The notes below the pieces were generated by a model that was not told the DNA's origin, searched no databases, and saw only the letters and a program-made list of their open reading frames with translations. Source: Candidatus Poribacteria bacterium (GTDB taxonomy: Bacteria > Poribacteria > WGA-4E > JAJDTR01). Taken from it: DNA of 64,000 nucleotides. The stretch is taken from assembly GCA_022827055.1 (NCBI GenBank), contig JAJDTR010000140.1, positions 1-64,000 on the forward strand. The letters run 5' to 3'. Shown one piece after another: positions 11,501-20,206 of this stretch (positions within the stretch are counted from its first letter, which is position 1; each line of letters begins with the position of its first letter). The translations under genes and the position numbers were made by a program.

Positions 11501-12229
11501 GAACGGCATGAGAAGCTTTTTACAGTCACAGACTGGAGTCTGCTTTCGCGAGGTCTTCCCAAGCGAGGCAATGCCCGCATTGACGAGGGAACAATGCGTA
11601 GCTTCGAACTTTCGTATCATTTCGATACCAGAGATCACAAGTTTCATATCAGGCGTCCGTTTACGTCTATACCTTGGCCGAGTGAGCACACGACTCGAGG
11701 TTGGCGCAATTCCTTCTCGGTGGAGTATTCAAGTCACCGATTCAATAGCGACTTCGATTTTACCCTGTGCCGATTTGAGGCGGTAAGATACAACCGTTTG
11801 CCCAATGGTCACAATCTTGATTTTCGAATCATCGGTGCTCTTTCGGACTCTCCACTACCTAGGCAGCGGTTGCTATATGCAAATCTCAATAACATAATGC
11901 GCGGCTACCGCTACAATAGATTCATTGGCGATAACATGCTTGCCTTGAATGTTGAATACAGAGTTGTCCAGAGACTTAAGCACATCAGCAAGGGCAAAAC
12001 AGTAAACGGAGCAGTTTCAATCTTTCTTGATGCCGGTGATGCCTGGTTCCATCACGAACGATTTAGCCTTGCGCGCGCGAGGGCCTCAGTCGGAATGGGG
12101 TTTTCACTATTCACAAACGCAATGCCGTATGACGGCGCCCCGGATACCCTACGCGTTGAGATTGTCCGAGCATTAGAGAAAAGACGGCAGGTCACTCGTT
12201 ACATCTTGCGGCTCTCGCGGGATTTCTGA
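8555..12229 (+). CDS. BamA/Omp85-like outer-membrane protein with N-terminal DUF4097-like and CBM9-like modules
   Basis: Signal-like N-terminus; 'NGNIRISRIRGDIELKAAIGEIHL' (DUF4097-like); 'VIDGNLFEKAWSKA...YLMWDERHLYIGIKVYS...VWQDDSIEILVDPN' (CBM9-like); POTRA-like repeats ('KLEFTGNSHYKSSMLRKWF', 'EVRFTGNKRIKRHELTQNLRLQKGD'); C-terminal barrel ending in F. Confidence 0.8.
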   Translation: MHFYSHKLHKLHTMFSSILRAYCCMLLSAMLNVASLAPANDNGTLSTDSPEITIPTSLESPDTEFFITSEQRLTFDSVYTIELELPFTGNVEINAVDGDNIAVRLEKHGRGLDEDGVRKYLEAVELSVSKTAEALSLAPKLPAAPNSTTELTRLDCFVETPADVSLKIRTQNGNIRISRIRGDIELKAAIGEIHLNDTMGGYQVFSGGGDIHCKILLTDRANQFETALGDINLVVLDEIAAPTDLTAMGGGISLRLPNSFQAEVEVQTKSQDPRAVSINLPVEVEGSFQGDSLHGSINGGGPLFRLTADTKVEILPLEGTSTDAETSAESADFEIEVDSAQQVPRALQSPVIDGNLFEKAWSKAVTLHPFYNADGTAEPDEPTQAYLMWDERHLYIGIKVYSHEMGQLHISQTETGSAVWQDDSIEILVDPNPETKLYYHLIVNPIGTIFSQMVKADYPPNNRFAPTFTESDANRKSGAKIFRNSQVEPNRNRNASNSYPDAVQAEVETQITSRYWSIEIALLRDFLEPELTGNWRLNLLRRAYENREFSYWMPTYNMQTPWWPHYRDRMGRLQFAEAGEESALFGIDQQLQIGEIEIKGNSEISTLEIVRQIPFQIGETITGSQLSWLVDELNEHPWLRKARLDTIPLDSVEGKGHVYSHEIVGKDTAESIQHLNGADTTMDEESALLPLRLALRIHVTEFSSVILEKLEFTGNSHYKSSMLRKWFGLNRGRVSIEELNTKSQLMATLYRNNDFVLARIKERFDPHRLEFTINEGRLDEVRFTGNKRIKRHELTQNLRLQKGDVYNELQTQKKINRMRKDLGNHNEFFKDVRDWEVKREYGRNVLFINIEEHPPIRYSALPRVGFSRVHGLILGGSGVVSTDAYVKGRFSGGASRGLSSSITNFQVGAETSWFDTRELRLGGSWYKLTGVVHSTSTYVGEGILSSALLGTSIVDYYQRQGYQTWLAQKLTASSEIAVSFTDERHEKLFTVTDWSLLSRGLPKRGNARIDEGTMRSFELSYHFDTRDHKFHIRRPFTSIPWPSEHTTRGWRNSFSVEYSSHRFNSDFDFTLCRFEAVRYNRLPNGHNLDFRIIGALSDSPLPRQRLLYANLNNIMRGYRYNRFIGDNMLALNVEYRVVQRLKHISKGKTVNGAVSIFLDAGDAWFHHERFSLARARASVGMGFSLFTNAMPYDGAPDTLRVEIVRALEKRRQVTRYILRLSRDF

Positions 12230-12598
12230 GGAAATCCAAGGCTCGTTCCACCACATGATCCCGCCATAACGGGAGGGTGTCAGTCGGATTCCCAAATCCT
12301 GTCTGTCACAGTTTTCAATACTCATTGACCGCACCAACCACCATATCACCATTGTAGCCGCGCCCTTTTTTTATCGGACAACTGTTTTTCGAAACAATCT
12401 CCGCTGTGTTCAGCTAGCATCGTGAGCACCACACTGGCTCTGTATGGCGCAGGCAGTATACATTTTCCCGCTTGTGCGTAGCTAGGTTTTAGATACTTTT
12501 GACTTCCCTCCGGCTGTGCGCTATAATTAACGTTTGTAGAGTAATCATGCGCTATGTGGATTTCGAAACCGCGATATCTAGTTTTTTCAGTCTAACAT

Positions 12599-13690
12599 AT
12601 GAAACGAACGCCTCTCTATGACGTGCATACTGCCCTTGGAGCGACATTCGCCACAAGCCACGGCGATTGGAATCTTGTCGCCCATTTTGCTAACCCCATC
12701 GAAGAACACCTCGCAGTGAGAAACGGAATCGGAATCATAGATCTTTCTCATCGCGGCAGATTTTGGTTGACGGGCGAAGACCGGGCCACATTCCTCCATC
12801 GAATTAACTCTAATGATGTGGAAGGACTGAAAGTCGGCGAGGGGAATTGCGCAATGATGCTGACCAATCGCGGGAAAATTATTTCAGATATGAAGGTGTG
12901 TGCATTCAAGGACGGCATCGGTGTTACCACCAACGCCGAGACAACTGAAATCTTATTCAAAGAATTAGACAAATATATCATCGCGGAGGATGTTGTCCTC
13001 GAAAATTGCACGGACAGGACGGGAGTAATCGCTATACACGGTCCCCAGTCAGGACATCTTGTTCACACTTGCCTGGGATTTGACGTTACTGAACTTAAGG
13101 AATTCCACTCTATCTGCCAAGAGGTGAATGGGAATTTGATTGCTTGTTTCCGGTCCGACGAAACCGGTGAGATTGGTTATGAAATTTACGTCGCAGCCGA
13201 GTCAATGGGATGGCTTTGGGACACTCTTCTGGCAAAAGGACGAGATTTTAATGCGAAACCGATTGGATTAACGGCGCTTAATTCTCTTCGTATTGAGGCC
13301 GGAATTCCCCGGTATGGCGCTGAACTTTCCGACTCGGTCATTCCGCTAGAAGCTGAGCTAGAACACGCCATTGATTTTGAGAAAGGCTGCTACATTGGTC
13401 AGGAAATTGTCGCACGTATGAAGTACCGTGGGCACCCGAATCGACTTCTGCGAGGGCTTGAAATTGAATGCGACACACCACCTGTAAAAAATGACTTAAT
13501 CGTCGATAGCGACAAGGAAATTGGTTGGATCACCAGTGCGGTCGCGTCGCCATCGCTTGACAAAACCATTGCTCTCGGTTATGTGCGAATGGCTTATACC
13601 GATGCTGGCAGCAACGTCAAGATTATGACAAGGGATAAGTCCGTCGATGCAACGGTAGAAGCGCTTCCGTTCTACAAGAGCGGGATGTGA
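12599..13690 (+). CDS. YgfZ/GcvT-family folate-binding protein
   Basis: 'GIIDLSHRGRFWLTGEDRATFLHRINSNDV' and the YgfZ-type motif 'KGCYIGQEIVARMKYRG'. Confidence 0.85.
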   Translation: MKRTPLYDVHTALGATFATSHGDWNLVAHFANPIEEHLAVRNGIGIIDLSHRGRFWLTGEDRATFLHRINSNDVEGLKVGEGNCAMMLTNRGKIISDMKVCAFKDGIGVTTNAETTEILFKELDKYIIAEDVVLENCTDRTGVIAIHGPQSGHLVHTCLGFDVTELKEFHSICQEVNGNLIACFRSDETGEIGYEIYVAAESMGWLWDTLLAKGRDFNAKPIGLTALNSLRIEAGIPRYGAELSDSVIPLEAELEHAIDFEKGCYIGQEIVARMKYRGHPNRLLRGLEIECDTPPVKNDLIVDSDKEIGWITSAVASPSLDKTIALGYVRMAYTDAGSNVKIMTRDKSVDATVEALPFYKSGM

Positions 13691-13770
13691 GCATTCGGAC
13701 TTCCATTCAGGCTATTAACGCTGCCTCCAACACCACCGTAGAATTAAGCCTTCCCTCGGAGGCCCAAATA

Positions 13771-14274
13771 ATGAAAAACTATACGTGTTTCAAGTCTCCA
13801 TTCGGCTGGGTGGGTGTTGCCAAATCCCCGCGCGGCATCTCGCGGGTGGTTTTTGGCAAATCGAATGAGGCGGACGTTGAAGATAGTCTGCTTTCGGGTA
13901 CGAAGGCGACGAAGTCTACAGAAGGCTTATCCGAAGTTGTTAATCTTCTTCAACGCTATTTCAGCGGCAAACCTGTTGAGTTTGACTTAAATCTTGATCT
14001 TCGGGCTGGCACGGAATTTCAGCAGTCGGTATGGAGAGCTACTTATCGTATTCCGTACGGTGAAGTCCGAAGTTACGGCTGGATAGCCAGAGAAATTGGC
14101 AAGCCACTTGCGACCCGAGCAGTTGGCAGCGCAGAAGGCGCCAATCCCTTGCCAATTATAATTCCCTGCCACCGTGTGCTTCGCAGTGATGGTAAACTCG
14201 GCGGTTATTCGGCTGGATTACACTGGAAACCGAAACTACTTGACCAAGAGCGAGCTAACAAGCAAAGAATGTGA
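13771..14274 (+). CDS. ogt: Methylated-DNA–protein-cysteine methyltransferase
   Basis: 'FQQSVWRATYRIPYGEVRSYGWIAREIG...NPLPIIIPCHRVLRSDGKLGGYSAGL' with catalytic PCHR. Confidence 0.93.
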   Translation: MKNYTCFKSPFGWVGVAKSPRGISRVVFGKSNEADVEDSLLSGTKATKSTEGLSEVVNLLQRYFSGKPVEFDLNLDLRAGTEFQQSVWRATYRIPYGEVRSYGWIAREIGKPLATRAVGSAEGANPLPIIIPCHRVLRSDGKLGGYSAGLHWKPKLLDQERANKQRM

Positions 14275-14367
14275 TCGCGACCTACCGAGACCGAGTATGA
14301 AGAGGTATGAGGAGCATTTCGACGCCTTAACCATGTTCATCATCAGCCTGAAAAAGACACTGCCGCA

Positions 14368-14838
14368 ATGAGAACGAGAGACAAAACACAAGCTCATCCG
14401 AATTTTGTTGAACAGTTTCGACAATTCCTCCAGAGCGGTGGTTTACGGCTTACATCGGAGCGGCTTGTTATTCTCGAACAGGTCTTTTCCTATGAAGGGC
14501 ACTTTCAAGCGGAGGATTTGTTGGTGCATATTCGTGAGAAAGGGTACTCGGCTTCCAGAGCGACAATCTACCGCACCTTGCCCCTTCTCGTCAGGAGTGG
14601 TCTCCTCACAGAGATTATTGATGCTCGGAAAAATACATACTACGAACACGTCCACGCACTCCAAGAACAGCAACACGCTCACCTCATCTGTCTTCGGTGC
14701 AACAAGATTATTGAGTTCACAAATCCCGAGATTGATAAACTTCAGAAGGAAATTTGTGACCTCAACCAATTCAAGCCTATCAAGTTTCGAAATGAAATAC
14801 TCGGCTACTGCGGCGAATGTCAAGCCGAGGACAGGTGA
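14368..14838 (+). CDS. Fur-family metal-dependent regulator
   Basis: 'GLRLTSERLVILEQVF', 'SRATIYRTLPLLVRSGLL', 'HAHLICLRCNKIIEF', C-terminal CxxC. Confidence 0.9.
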   Translation: MRTRDKTQAHPNFVEQFRQFLQSGGLRLTSERLVILEQVFSYEGHFQAEDLLVHIREKGYSASRATIYRTLPLLVRSGLLTEIIDARKNTYYEHVHALQEQQHAHLICLRCNKIIEFTNPEIDKLQKEICDLNQFKPIKFRNEILGYCGECQAEDR

Positions 14839-14939
14839 TGGCTACAATTGATGGACGCGTGGAGTGCCCACCTTAGGTATTCGTAATGTTATCCTCGGCA
14901 ATGCGCGCTCAGAGGATGAATCGATTCTTCCGACTGAAG

Positions 14940-16145
14940 CTAGGGGCGATAAGCAGCTTCAAGCGCGAGAATCGCATACGAAGTTACAAGGACCGGAAAA
15001 CTCTCCATCCACCGGCTTGACTCATTCACCCAATGTCCCTCGGGGTGCTGTTCAGATAGAAGTTTCTCGCCAAGTTCCCGGTACCAGTCGTGAGTCATAC
15101 CTTTACCATCCACGATGACAGGCTCGCCGTAAGCACTTAACGCCTTTGCCATGGTATGGTAATTATAGTAAAGCCCTTCTTGCCCCATCCCGTAATTCTC
15201 TTCAACGGTGAAGTGCTTTTTTATCCAATCGACCGCAGCTTGCACTCGTGAATCGTCCTTATCAACGTTGGCGTAGATGAAACTCAAAAGGCCTGCGTAC
15301 GTCATGCTCGCATAAGATCTTGGTTTGTCGCTTTCATCCCTGCCGGCTTTACTTTGGCCATCTGGAGCATAGATGAAACCTCCGTCATTGCCCGCCCAAC
15401 TCTCGCTGTTGGTTTCACTACTGTTCTGGCATTTTTGCAGAAATTTGATGGCTTTATCCCATACTTGTTGATCGTCAGAACCACTCTCTTTTAGCGCTTG
15501 GACAGCAAAATTCAGATTTGAGAGATCGTGAACGGTTTCGCGACTTCCGTAACCAATACCACCATAGTATACGCTCTCCGAATCTTGGACTTGCAGTCTC
15601 TTGATGAAATTTTGTGCTTTTGCGATTGCCAACTTATATTCAGGATTGCCCGTGGACGACAGTGCCATTAGTGAAACTGATGTATTGTAGTTGGGCAGGG
15701 CCGGCTGCTGATCCGCGTTATAGATTGCCCCATTTGGTTGTTGAAACTCCAACAAGGCTTGGAGCGCCTTCTGAACAAATGGGTGGTTGGTTTCCGCATA
15801 CCGGTTCTCGGGATGCCTTAAGAACGCGGTAACTGCCAACCCGGTCATTCCAGGGTGATGCTCGAATAGGCCATCATCTCCCTGTTTGGTTTTCAGCCAT
15901 TCAAGCCCGCGATTAATAGCCTTTAGTACATTTCGGTTTAAGTCTTCATAGGAAGCATCGGTACCTGGTTGCATCTGGTGACTTAATGACGATGCCTCGC
16001 TGTGCAAGAGGATTGACAGGTTCAGAACTAGCATGAGAAAAACGAATGCCAGAATCCAAGACATACGGGCAAGATGAATTCTTCTTATCATTCTTTGTAA
16101 ACCTCCAAGTTTTAGGGCGCAATTTATTAAGTTAGCACAATACAA
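14940..16145 (-). CDS. Prenyltransferase/squalene-oxidase-repeat protein with signal or anchor
   Basis: 'ALNRGLEWLKTKQGDDGLFEHHPGMTGLAVTAFLRHP...' style alpha/alpha-barrel repeats; N-terminal hydrophobic segment. Confidence 0.8.
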   Translation of the reverse strand: MYCANLINCALKLGGLQRMIRRIHLARMSWILAFVFLMLVLNLSILLHSEASSLSHQMQPGTDASYEDLNRNVLKAINRGLEWLKTKQGDDGLFEHHPGMTGLAVTAFLRHPENRYAETNHPFVQKALQALLEFQQPNGAIYNADQQPALPNYNTSVSLMALSSTGNPEYKLAIAKAQNFIKRLQVQDSESVYYGGIGYGSRETVHDLSNLNFAVQALKESGSDDQQVWDKAIKFLQKCQNSSETNSESWAGNDGGFIYAPDGQSKAGRDESDKPRSYASMTYAGLLSFIYANVDKDDSRVQAAVDWIKKHFTVEENYGMGQEGLYYNYHTMAKALSAYGEPVIVDGKGMTHDWYRELGEKLLSEQHPEGHWVNESSRWMESFPVLVTSYAILALEAAYRP

Positions 16146-16324
16146 CTGAGAAAACTCGTTTCAGTGCATGGTTTCTTCTTCGCAAATGCCGTGCCAGCAG
16201 TGCAAGTACCGTATCCATTCGGCGAAAGCACGGCACCGTCATAACCTTGACCAACTAATGTGCATTGCTGTCCATAAGTTGAACAAAATGACTTCAATTT
16301 CAATGATGTACGAGTTTTGATGTT

Positions 16325-18871
16325 TCACTCTTCGAACAAAGGCATTCTTTTGGACATTAGCAAATAGGGGCTATTCTCGGTGATTTCAAGTGCATGCTTG
16401 ATTGCCGTTTGCCCTTCTGAAGTCTTGGATTTGTACACTTCAAAGAAGTCGTTGTAAAAATGATCCGGATGTACATCAAGTCGAACTTCCAGGGATCTTG
16501 CATCATCGGTAAACTGTGCTTTGTATGTGTATACCCATGTTCCACCTGCCGGGATTCGTGTGTCAAATACCTCTTTATCCAATGACAGTGGTACGCGTCG
16601 CTGAATCACTCGGATTGCTTCGGTATTTGGAATAAGAGTTTCTGCCTCATTGAGTAATCGCACAGTAACAAAAATCGCCGGTGTCAGATATGTAGGTAAA
16701 TGGTGTCCCGCCCCCTGGTTCGTTAGACGAATTTCTGCTTCAATCGATTCTTGATAGTTCCTAATCTCCACATCCAACTTTAGCGCATTCTTCACACTGT
16801 CCGGATCATGAATACCACGCCACTGGTGGCGGCGGTTTGGCATATGACACGATTGACAAGTCTTCCCCTCCTTCGCATGCGGACTTTCTAGCCATTCATT
16901 ATAGGTATTTTCTAGCAGTTTGCCGTTTAGGGAGAATCCGTTTTCCTCGAACTGATGGCACGGCTTACAAAACGCAGAGTCACTATAGGCAGAAGAGACT
17001 ACCGCTCCGCCGTGATGCCCTTCCGCAAAAACACTTGCCGCAGCCGCATGCTCCGAGAATGGCGGACCAAAACGCTGGTGTGAGCGAACGTGGCATGCCG
17101 CACAGACTATTCCGTGAGATTGAAGTTCCGCATCATATTCCTTATTTGCAATATATTCACTGCCCCCACCGGACAGATTGGTTTGATTGTTGACGTCACT
17201 CTCGCGAGGCGGAAGAAACTCCACCTGTTCGGATAATGGGGCATGACATTTCTGGCAAGCGAGGATGGTTGCCGGACTCTGCTCGACAAGCTGACCGTGT
17301 ACCCCGGGTCCCATGGCGATGGCATGCCTGGATGTTTTCCAATCCTTAAGCTGTTGTTGATGACAAATCCCGCAAGCTTCCGGGCCGAGTCGCGATACCT
17401 CATTGTTATAGTAGTCGGGTGCTTTTTGTTGCGCAGGAATAGGTAACTCCCAAAACTGATTTAAAAACTGGCTGGGATCGCCCGACGCTTCACCAATTGG
17501 CTTGTGTTTCAAGGCATTGTGAATCTCATTTCGGCGAAGCGCCAAGATTGCAACTTTCATCAATTCAACATCCGATTCCGGCATGTCAATTCCCGGCACT
17601 TCAGTCTGAATGCCCTGATGTGTTTGAATCTGTCGAATGGAATTTTGGATATCGTTCTCCAGCAACTGATTTGTAATGTTGAATCCCATATATTTTCCAA
17701 TGCCGTGACATTGCGCACAACCTTTACTAATGAATAATTCGAACCCAGCCGCCGCCTTTGTGGCATCAATTTCGATCGGTTTTTTCATCTCGGATACATT
17801 CCCGTCCTTGAGTGCCGGATTTGAGGCGCGGCCGGTCAATTCGAGAGCCGCATCTCCCAGCAGATACTCAGTCAGATTCAAGACCTGTTGATCGGTAAAG
17901 TCATAACTAGGCATTTTTGTCTCGGGGTGGAGATTCGCCGGGTTTTTCAGATATGACATCAGCCATATTCGATTCACCTTTGTACTCACGTTGGCAAGTT
18001 CTGGTCCAATTGTCTCTCCTAGCCCCTGCAAGGCGTGGCAGCTCTGACATTCGTTCTCAACAAAAAGACGTTTTCCGGCTTCAGTATCTCCGACCCCTTC
18101 GATTGGTTGAAGTTGTTCTTCAAGTCGCAAGCTACTGAGGAACTCAACAATCGCCTCGCGCTCCGAATCAGTCATTTCAATTCGCGGCATCTTCGATTCT
18201 GGCAGATACACCGTCGGATCGCTTAGCCACTGATTCAGCCATGATTGCGTGACTTTATTCCCGATATAATCCAAGCGAGGAGCATAACGCCGAACGGGAA
18301 TTTCGGCCGGAAGATGGTGGCAGGTCACGCATCCGTATTTATTCAATACATACCGACCGCCGGAAAGATAGGGGGCATCTGGAATGGCAGGTTCGACATG
18401 ACATTTGCCGCATGATACCTCTATCTGGTGACCCTTCCAAAACGGAAATCCCTCTATCGACGTGTGCGCTTCCTTTTTGTTTGCAGCACTGCCGTTTCCA
18501 CCATGGCAAAGCACACAACCGAATGTTGCAGGGGCGTGACGATCTAGATGTTTGCCGGAGTGTGCGTCTTCGGGAGTCTGCTCCGTGAAATGACAATCAA
18601 GGCACTGTTCGACTGCCGGATTTATCCCGGCGGAGGAAATAACCTGTGCCCACATATTTGGTTGTGCCGGTATGCCCTCAATAGCCTTGTCATCCGCTGG
18701 AAGAACACGTACCGCTTGGACAAGCGGATGCACATCTTCTGGTGCAGATTGAGGTAGCATCTGACCATTCAAATGCGGCACGGGACCAAATGCAACACAA
18801 AAAATGAATGCGAAAAATCTGACGGTGAAAAATTGAAGTTTCACAAAAGGCAGTGAAGTACTCAACAACAC
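16325..18871 (-). CDS. Exported multihaem cytochrome c (11 CXXCH motifs)
   Basis: CLDCH, CVLCH, CGKCH, CVTCH, CQSCH, CAQCH, CGICH, CQKCH, CAACH, CKPCH, CQSCH counted in the translation; N-terminal signal-like segment. Confidence 0.92.
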   Translation of the reverse strand: MLLSTSLPFVKLQFFTVRFFAFIFCVAFGPVPHLNGQMLPQSAPEDVHPLVQAVRVLPADDKAIEGIPAQPNMWAQVISSAGINPAVEQCLDCHFTEQTPEDAHSGKHLDRHAPATFGCVLCHGGNGSAANKKEAHTSIEGFPFWKGHQIEVSCGKCHVEPAIPDAPYLSGGRYVLNKYGCVTCHHLPAEIPVRRYAPRLDYIGNKVTQSWLNQWLSDPTVYLPESKMPRIEMTDSEREAIVEFLSSLRLEEQLQPIEGVGDTEAGKRLFVENECQSCHALQGLGETIGPELANVSTKVNRIWLMSYLKNPANLHPETKMPSYDFTDQQVLNLTEYLLGDAALELTGRASNPALKDGNVSEMKKPIEIDATKAAAGFELFISKGCAQCHGIGKYMGFNITNQLLENDIQNSIRQIQTHQGIQTEVPGIDMPESDVELMKVAILALRRNEIHNALKHKPIGEASGDPSQFLNQFWELPIPAQQKAPDYYNNEVSRLGPEACGICHQQQLKDWKTSRHAIAMGPGVHGQLVEQSPATILACQKCHAPLSEQVEFLPPRESDVNNQTNLSGGGSEYIANKEYDAELQSHGIVCAACHVRSHQRFGPPFSEHAAAASVFAEGHHGGAVVSSAYSDSAFCKPCHQFEENGFSLNGKLLENTYNEWLESPHAKEGKTCQSCHMPNRRHQWRGIHDPDSVKNALKLDVEIRNYQESIEAEIRLTNQGAGHHLPTYLTPAIFVTVRLLNEAETLIPNTEAIRVIQRRVPLSLDKEVFDTRIPAGGTWVYTYKAQFTDDARSLEVRLDVHPDHFYNDFFEVYKSKTSEGQTAIKHALEITENSPYLLMSKRMPLFEE

Positions 18872-18896
18872 AAAGAGATTCGTCTATTAAACTATC

Positions 18897-19187
18897 CTAG
18901 GGGTTCCTTGGATCGTCGGGAGAAGAGGGAATAGAAAGGTTCGTTTTCGCCGGAATGTCCCAAGAAACGTGGCCGCACACCGGACACCGCAACTCAACTT
19001 CAACAAGGTTTCTAATCGCCCCTGTTTTAGTTGGCTTCCGCCGAGTCTCACATTGCGAACACCGTACATCACGGAATTCGTCGGCGTCGCTTCTTCCAAA
19101 GTAAAGCAGAATGCGGAACAGACCGTAAATCATAACCAGAACTACTGCACAGAACAGAATAAAGAGAAGAAACGGTAGGATTTCCAT
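18897..19187 (-). CDS. Small membrane protein with C-terminal zinc ribbon (CxxC…CxxC)
   Basis: N-terminal transmembrane segment, then 'CSQCETRR...LRCPVCGHVSW'. Confidence 0.6.
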   Translation of the reverse strand: MEILPFLLFILFCAVVLVMIYGLFRILLYFGRSDADEFRDVRCSQCETRRKPTKTGAIRNLVEVELRCPVCGHVSWDIPAKTNLSIPSSPDDPRNP

Positions 19188-19206
19188 CTGTCGAGCGGTA
19201 AAGTTC

Positions 19207-20013
19207 CTACTGCACCGCAAAAAGCGCCTTGAAGAAGTCCTGCATATCCGTCCAAGATTTTTTATCCGCTGCCGCATTATATCTCAGCGGTCCGCCGCGT
19301 GTATCCGCAGCCGGATTAGTGAAGCCGTGGCTAGCCTCGGGATAGGCGATAAACTTAAAATCTACTTCGGCATTTTGCATCTCTTTCTTAAATGTGTCCA
19401 CTTGTTCTGACGTTATGAACGGATCGTCCGCACCATGGCACACCAAAATCTTGGCTTTCACCGTCCCACGTTTTGCAGGCGTCTGTGTTGACAGCGAACC
19501 GTGGAAACTGACCACTCCGTCAAGTTCATCAATGCCGAGACGAGCCATGTGTAGCACAATACCGCCGCCGAAGCAATAACCGATTGCGGCAATCTGTTTA
19601 GTATCAACGGTTGGGTGTTTCCTCAATAAATCCATGCCTGCCATGAAACGGGCTTTAGCAACTTCCATATTTTCCATCACCGAGCGAGCAAATTTGCCGG
19701 CGTCGTCGGGATGATCAGCGAGTTTGCCATCGCCGTACATGTCTACGGCAAGCGCCGTATATCCCAACCCAGCCAACATTCGAGCCCGGTTACGCACATA
19801 TTCGTTGTGGCCCCACCATTCGTGAACAACCAACACGCCTGGGCGTTTCGTTTTTATCTGGTCGTCATAAGCCAGATATCCTTTGAACACGATATTATCC
19901 ACCGTGTATTCGACCGTTTCCCCATGCGTATGGGCATAACCGCAGATTGCAATTGACAACATTAACAGCGAAGAAACGCACTTTTGCAATTTGAGTCCTC
20001 CAAAAATAATCAT
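19207..20013 (-). CDS. Dienelactone hydrolase family protein, exported
   Basis: 'GVLVVHEWWGHNEYVRNRARMLAGLGYTALAVDMYG', 'IGYCFGGGIVLHMAR', 'ASHGFTNP'. Confidence 0.9.
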   Translation of the reverse strand: MIIFGGLKLQKCVSSLLMLSIAICGYAHTHGETVEYTVDNIVFKGYLAYDDQIKTKRPGVLVVHEWWGHNEYVRNRARMLAGLGYTALAVDMYGDGKLADHPDDAGKFARSVMENMEVAKARFMAGMDLLRKHPTVDTKQIAAIGYCFGGGIVLHMARLGIDELDGVVSFHGSLSTQTPAKRGTVKAKILVCHGADDPFITSEQVDTFKKEMQNAEVDFKFIAYPEASHGFTNPAADTRGGPLRYNAAADKKSWTDMQDFFKALFAVQ

Positions 20014-20206
20014 TGTCCCCGAGTAAATTTAGTACGATCTCGTTGAGAGGGGGTTGATTGCACCATGCTAGGGGAGCGAGTCACAACGTGATGGTCCAAC
20101 TGTCCAGAATCGTAAATTGTGGACGCTCAACCGCCGGAGTTTGGAAACAGGTTAGGTTTGAAATTATCGAATGTTCCAACAAAACATAGTCTGAGTTGAA
20201 ATATTA

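Noticed and set aside
12220-12237. GGATTTC-TGAG-GAAATCC as a terminator
   Set aside because: Perfect stem, but it overlaps the stop codon and has no T tract.
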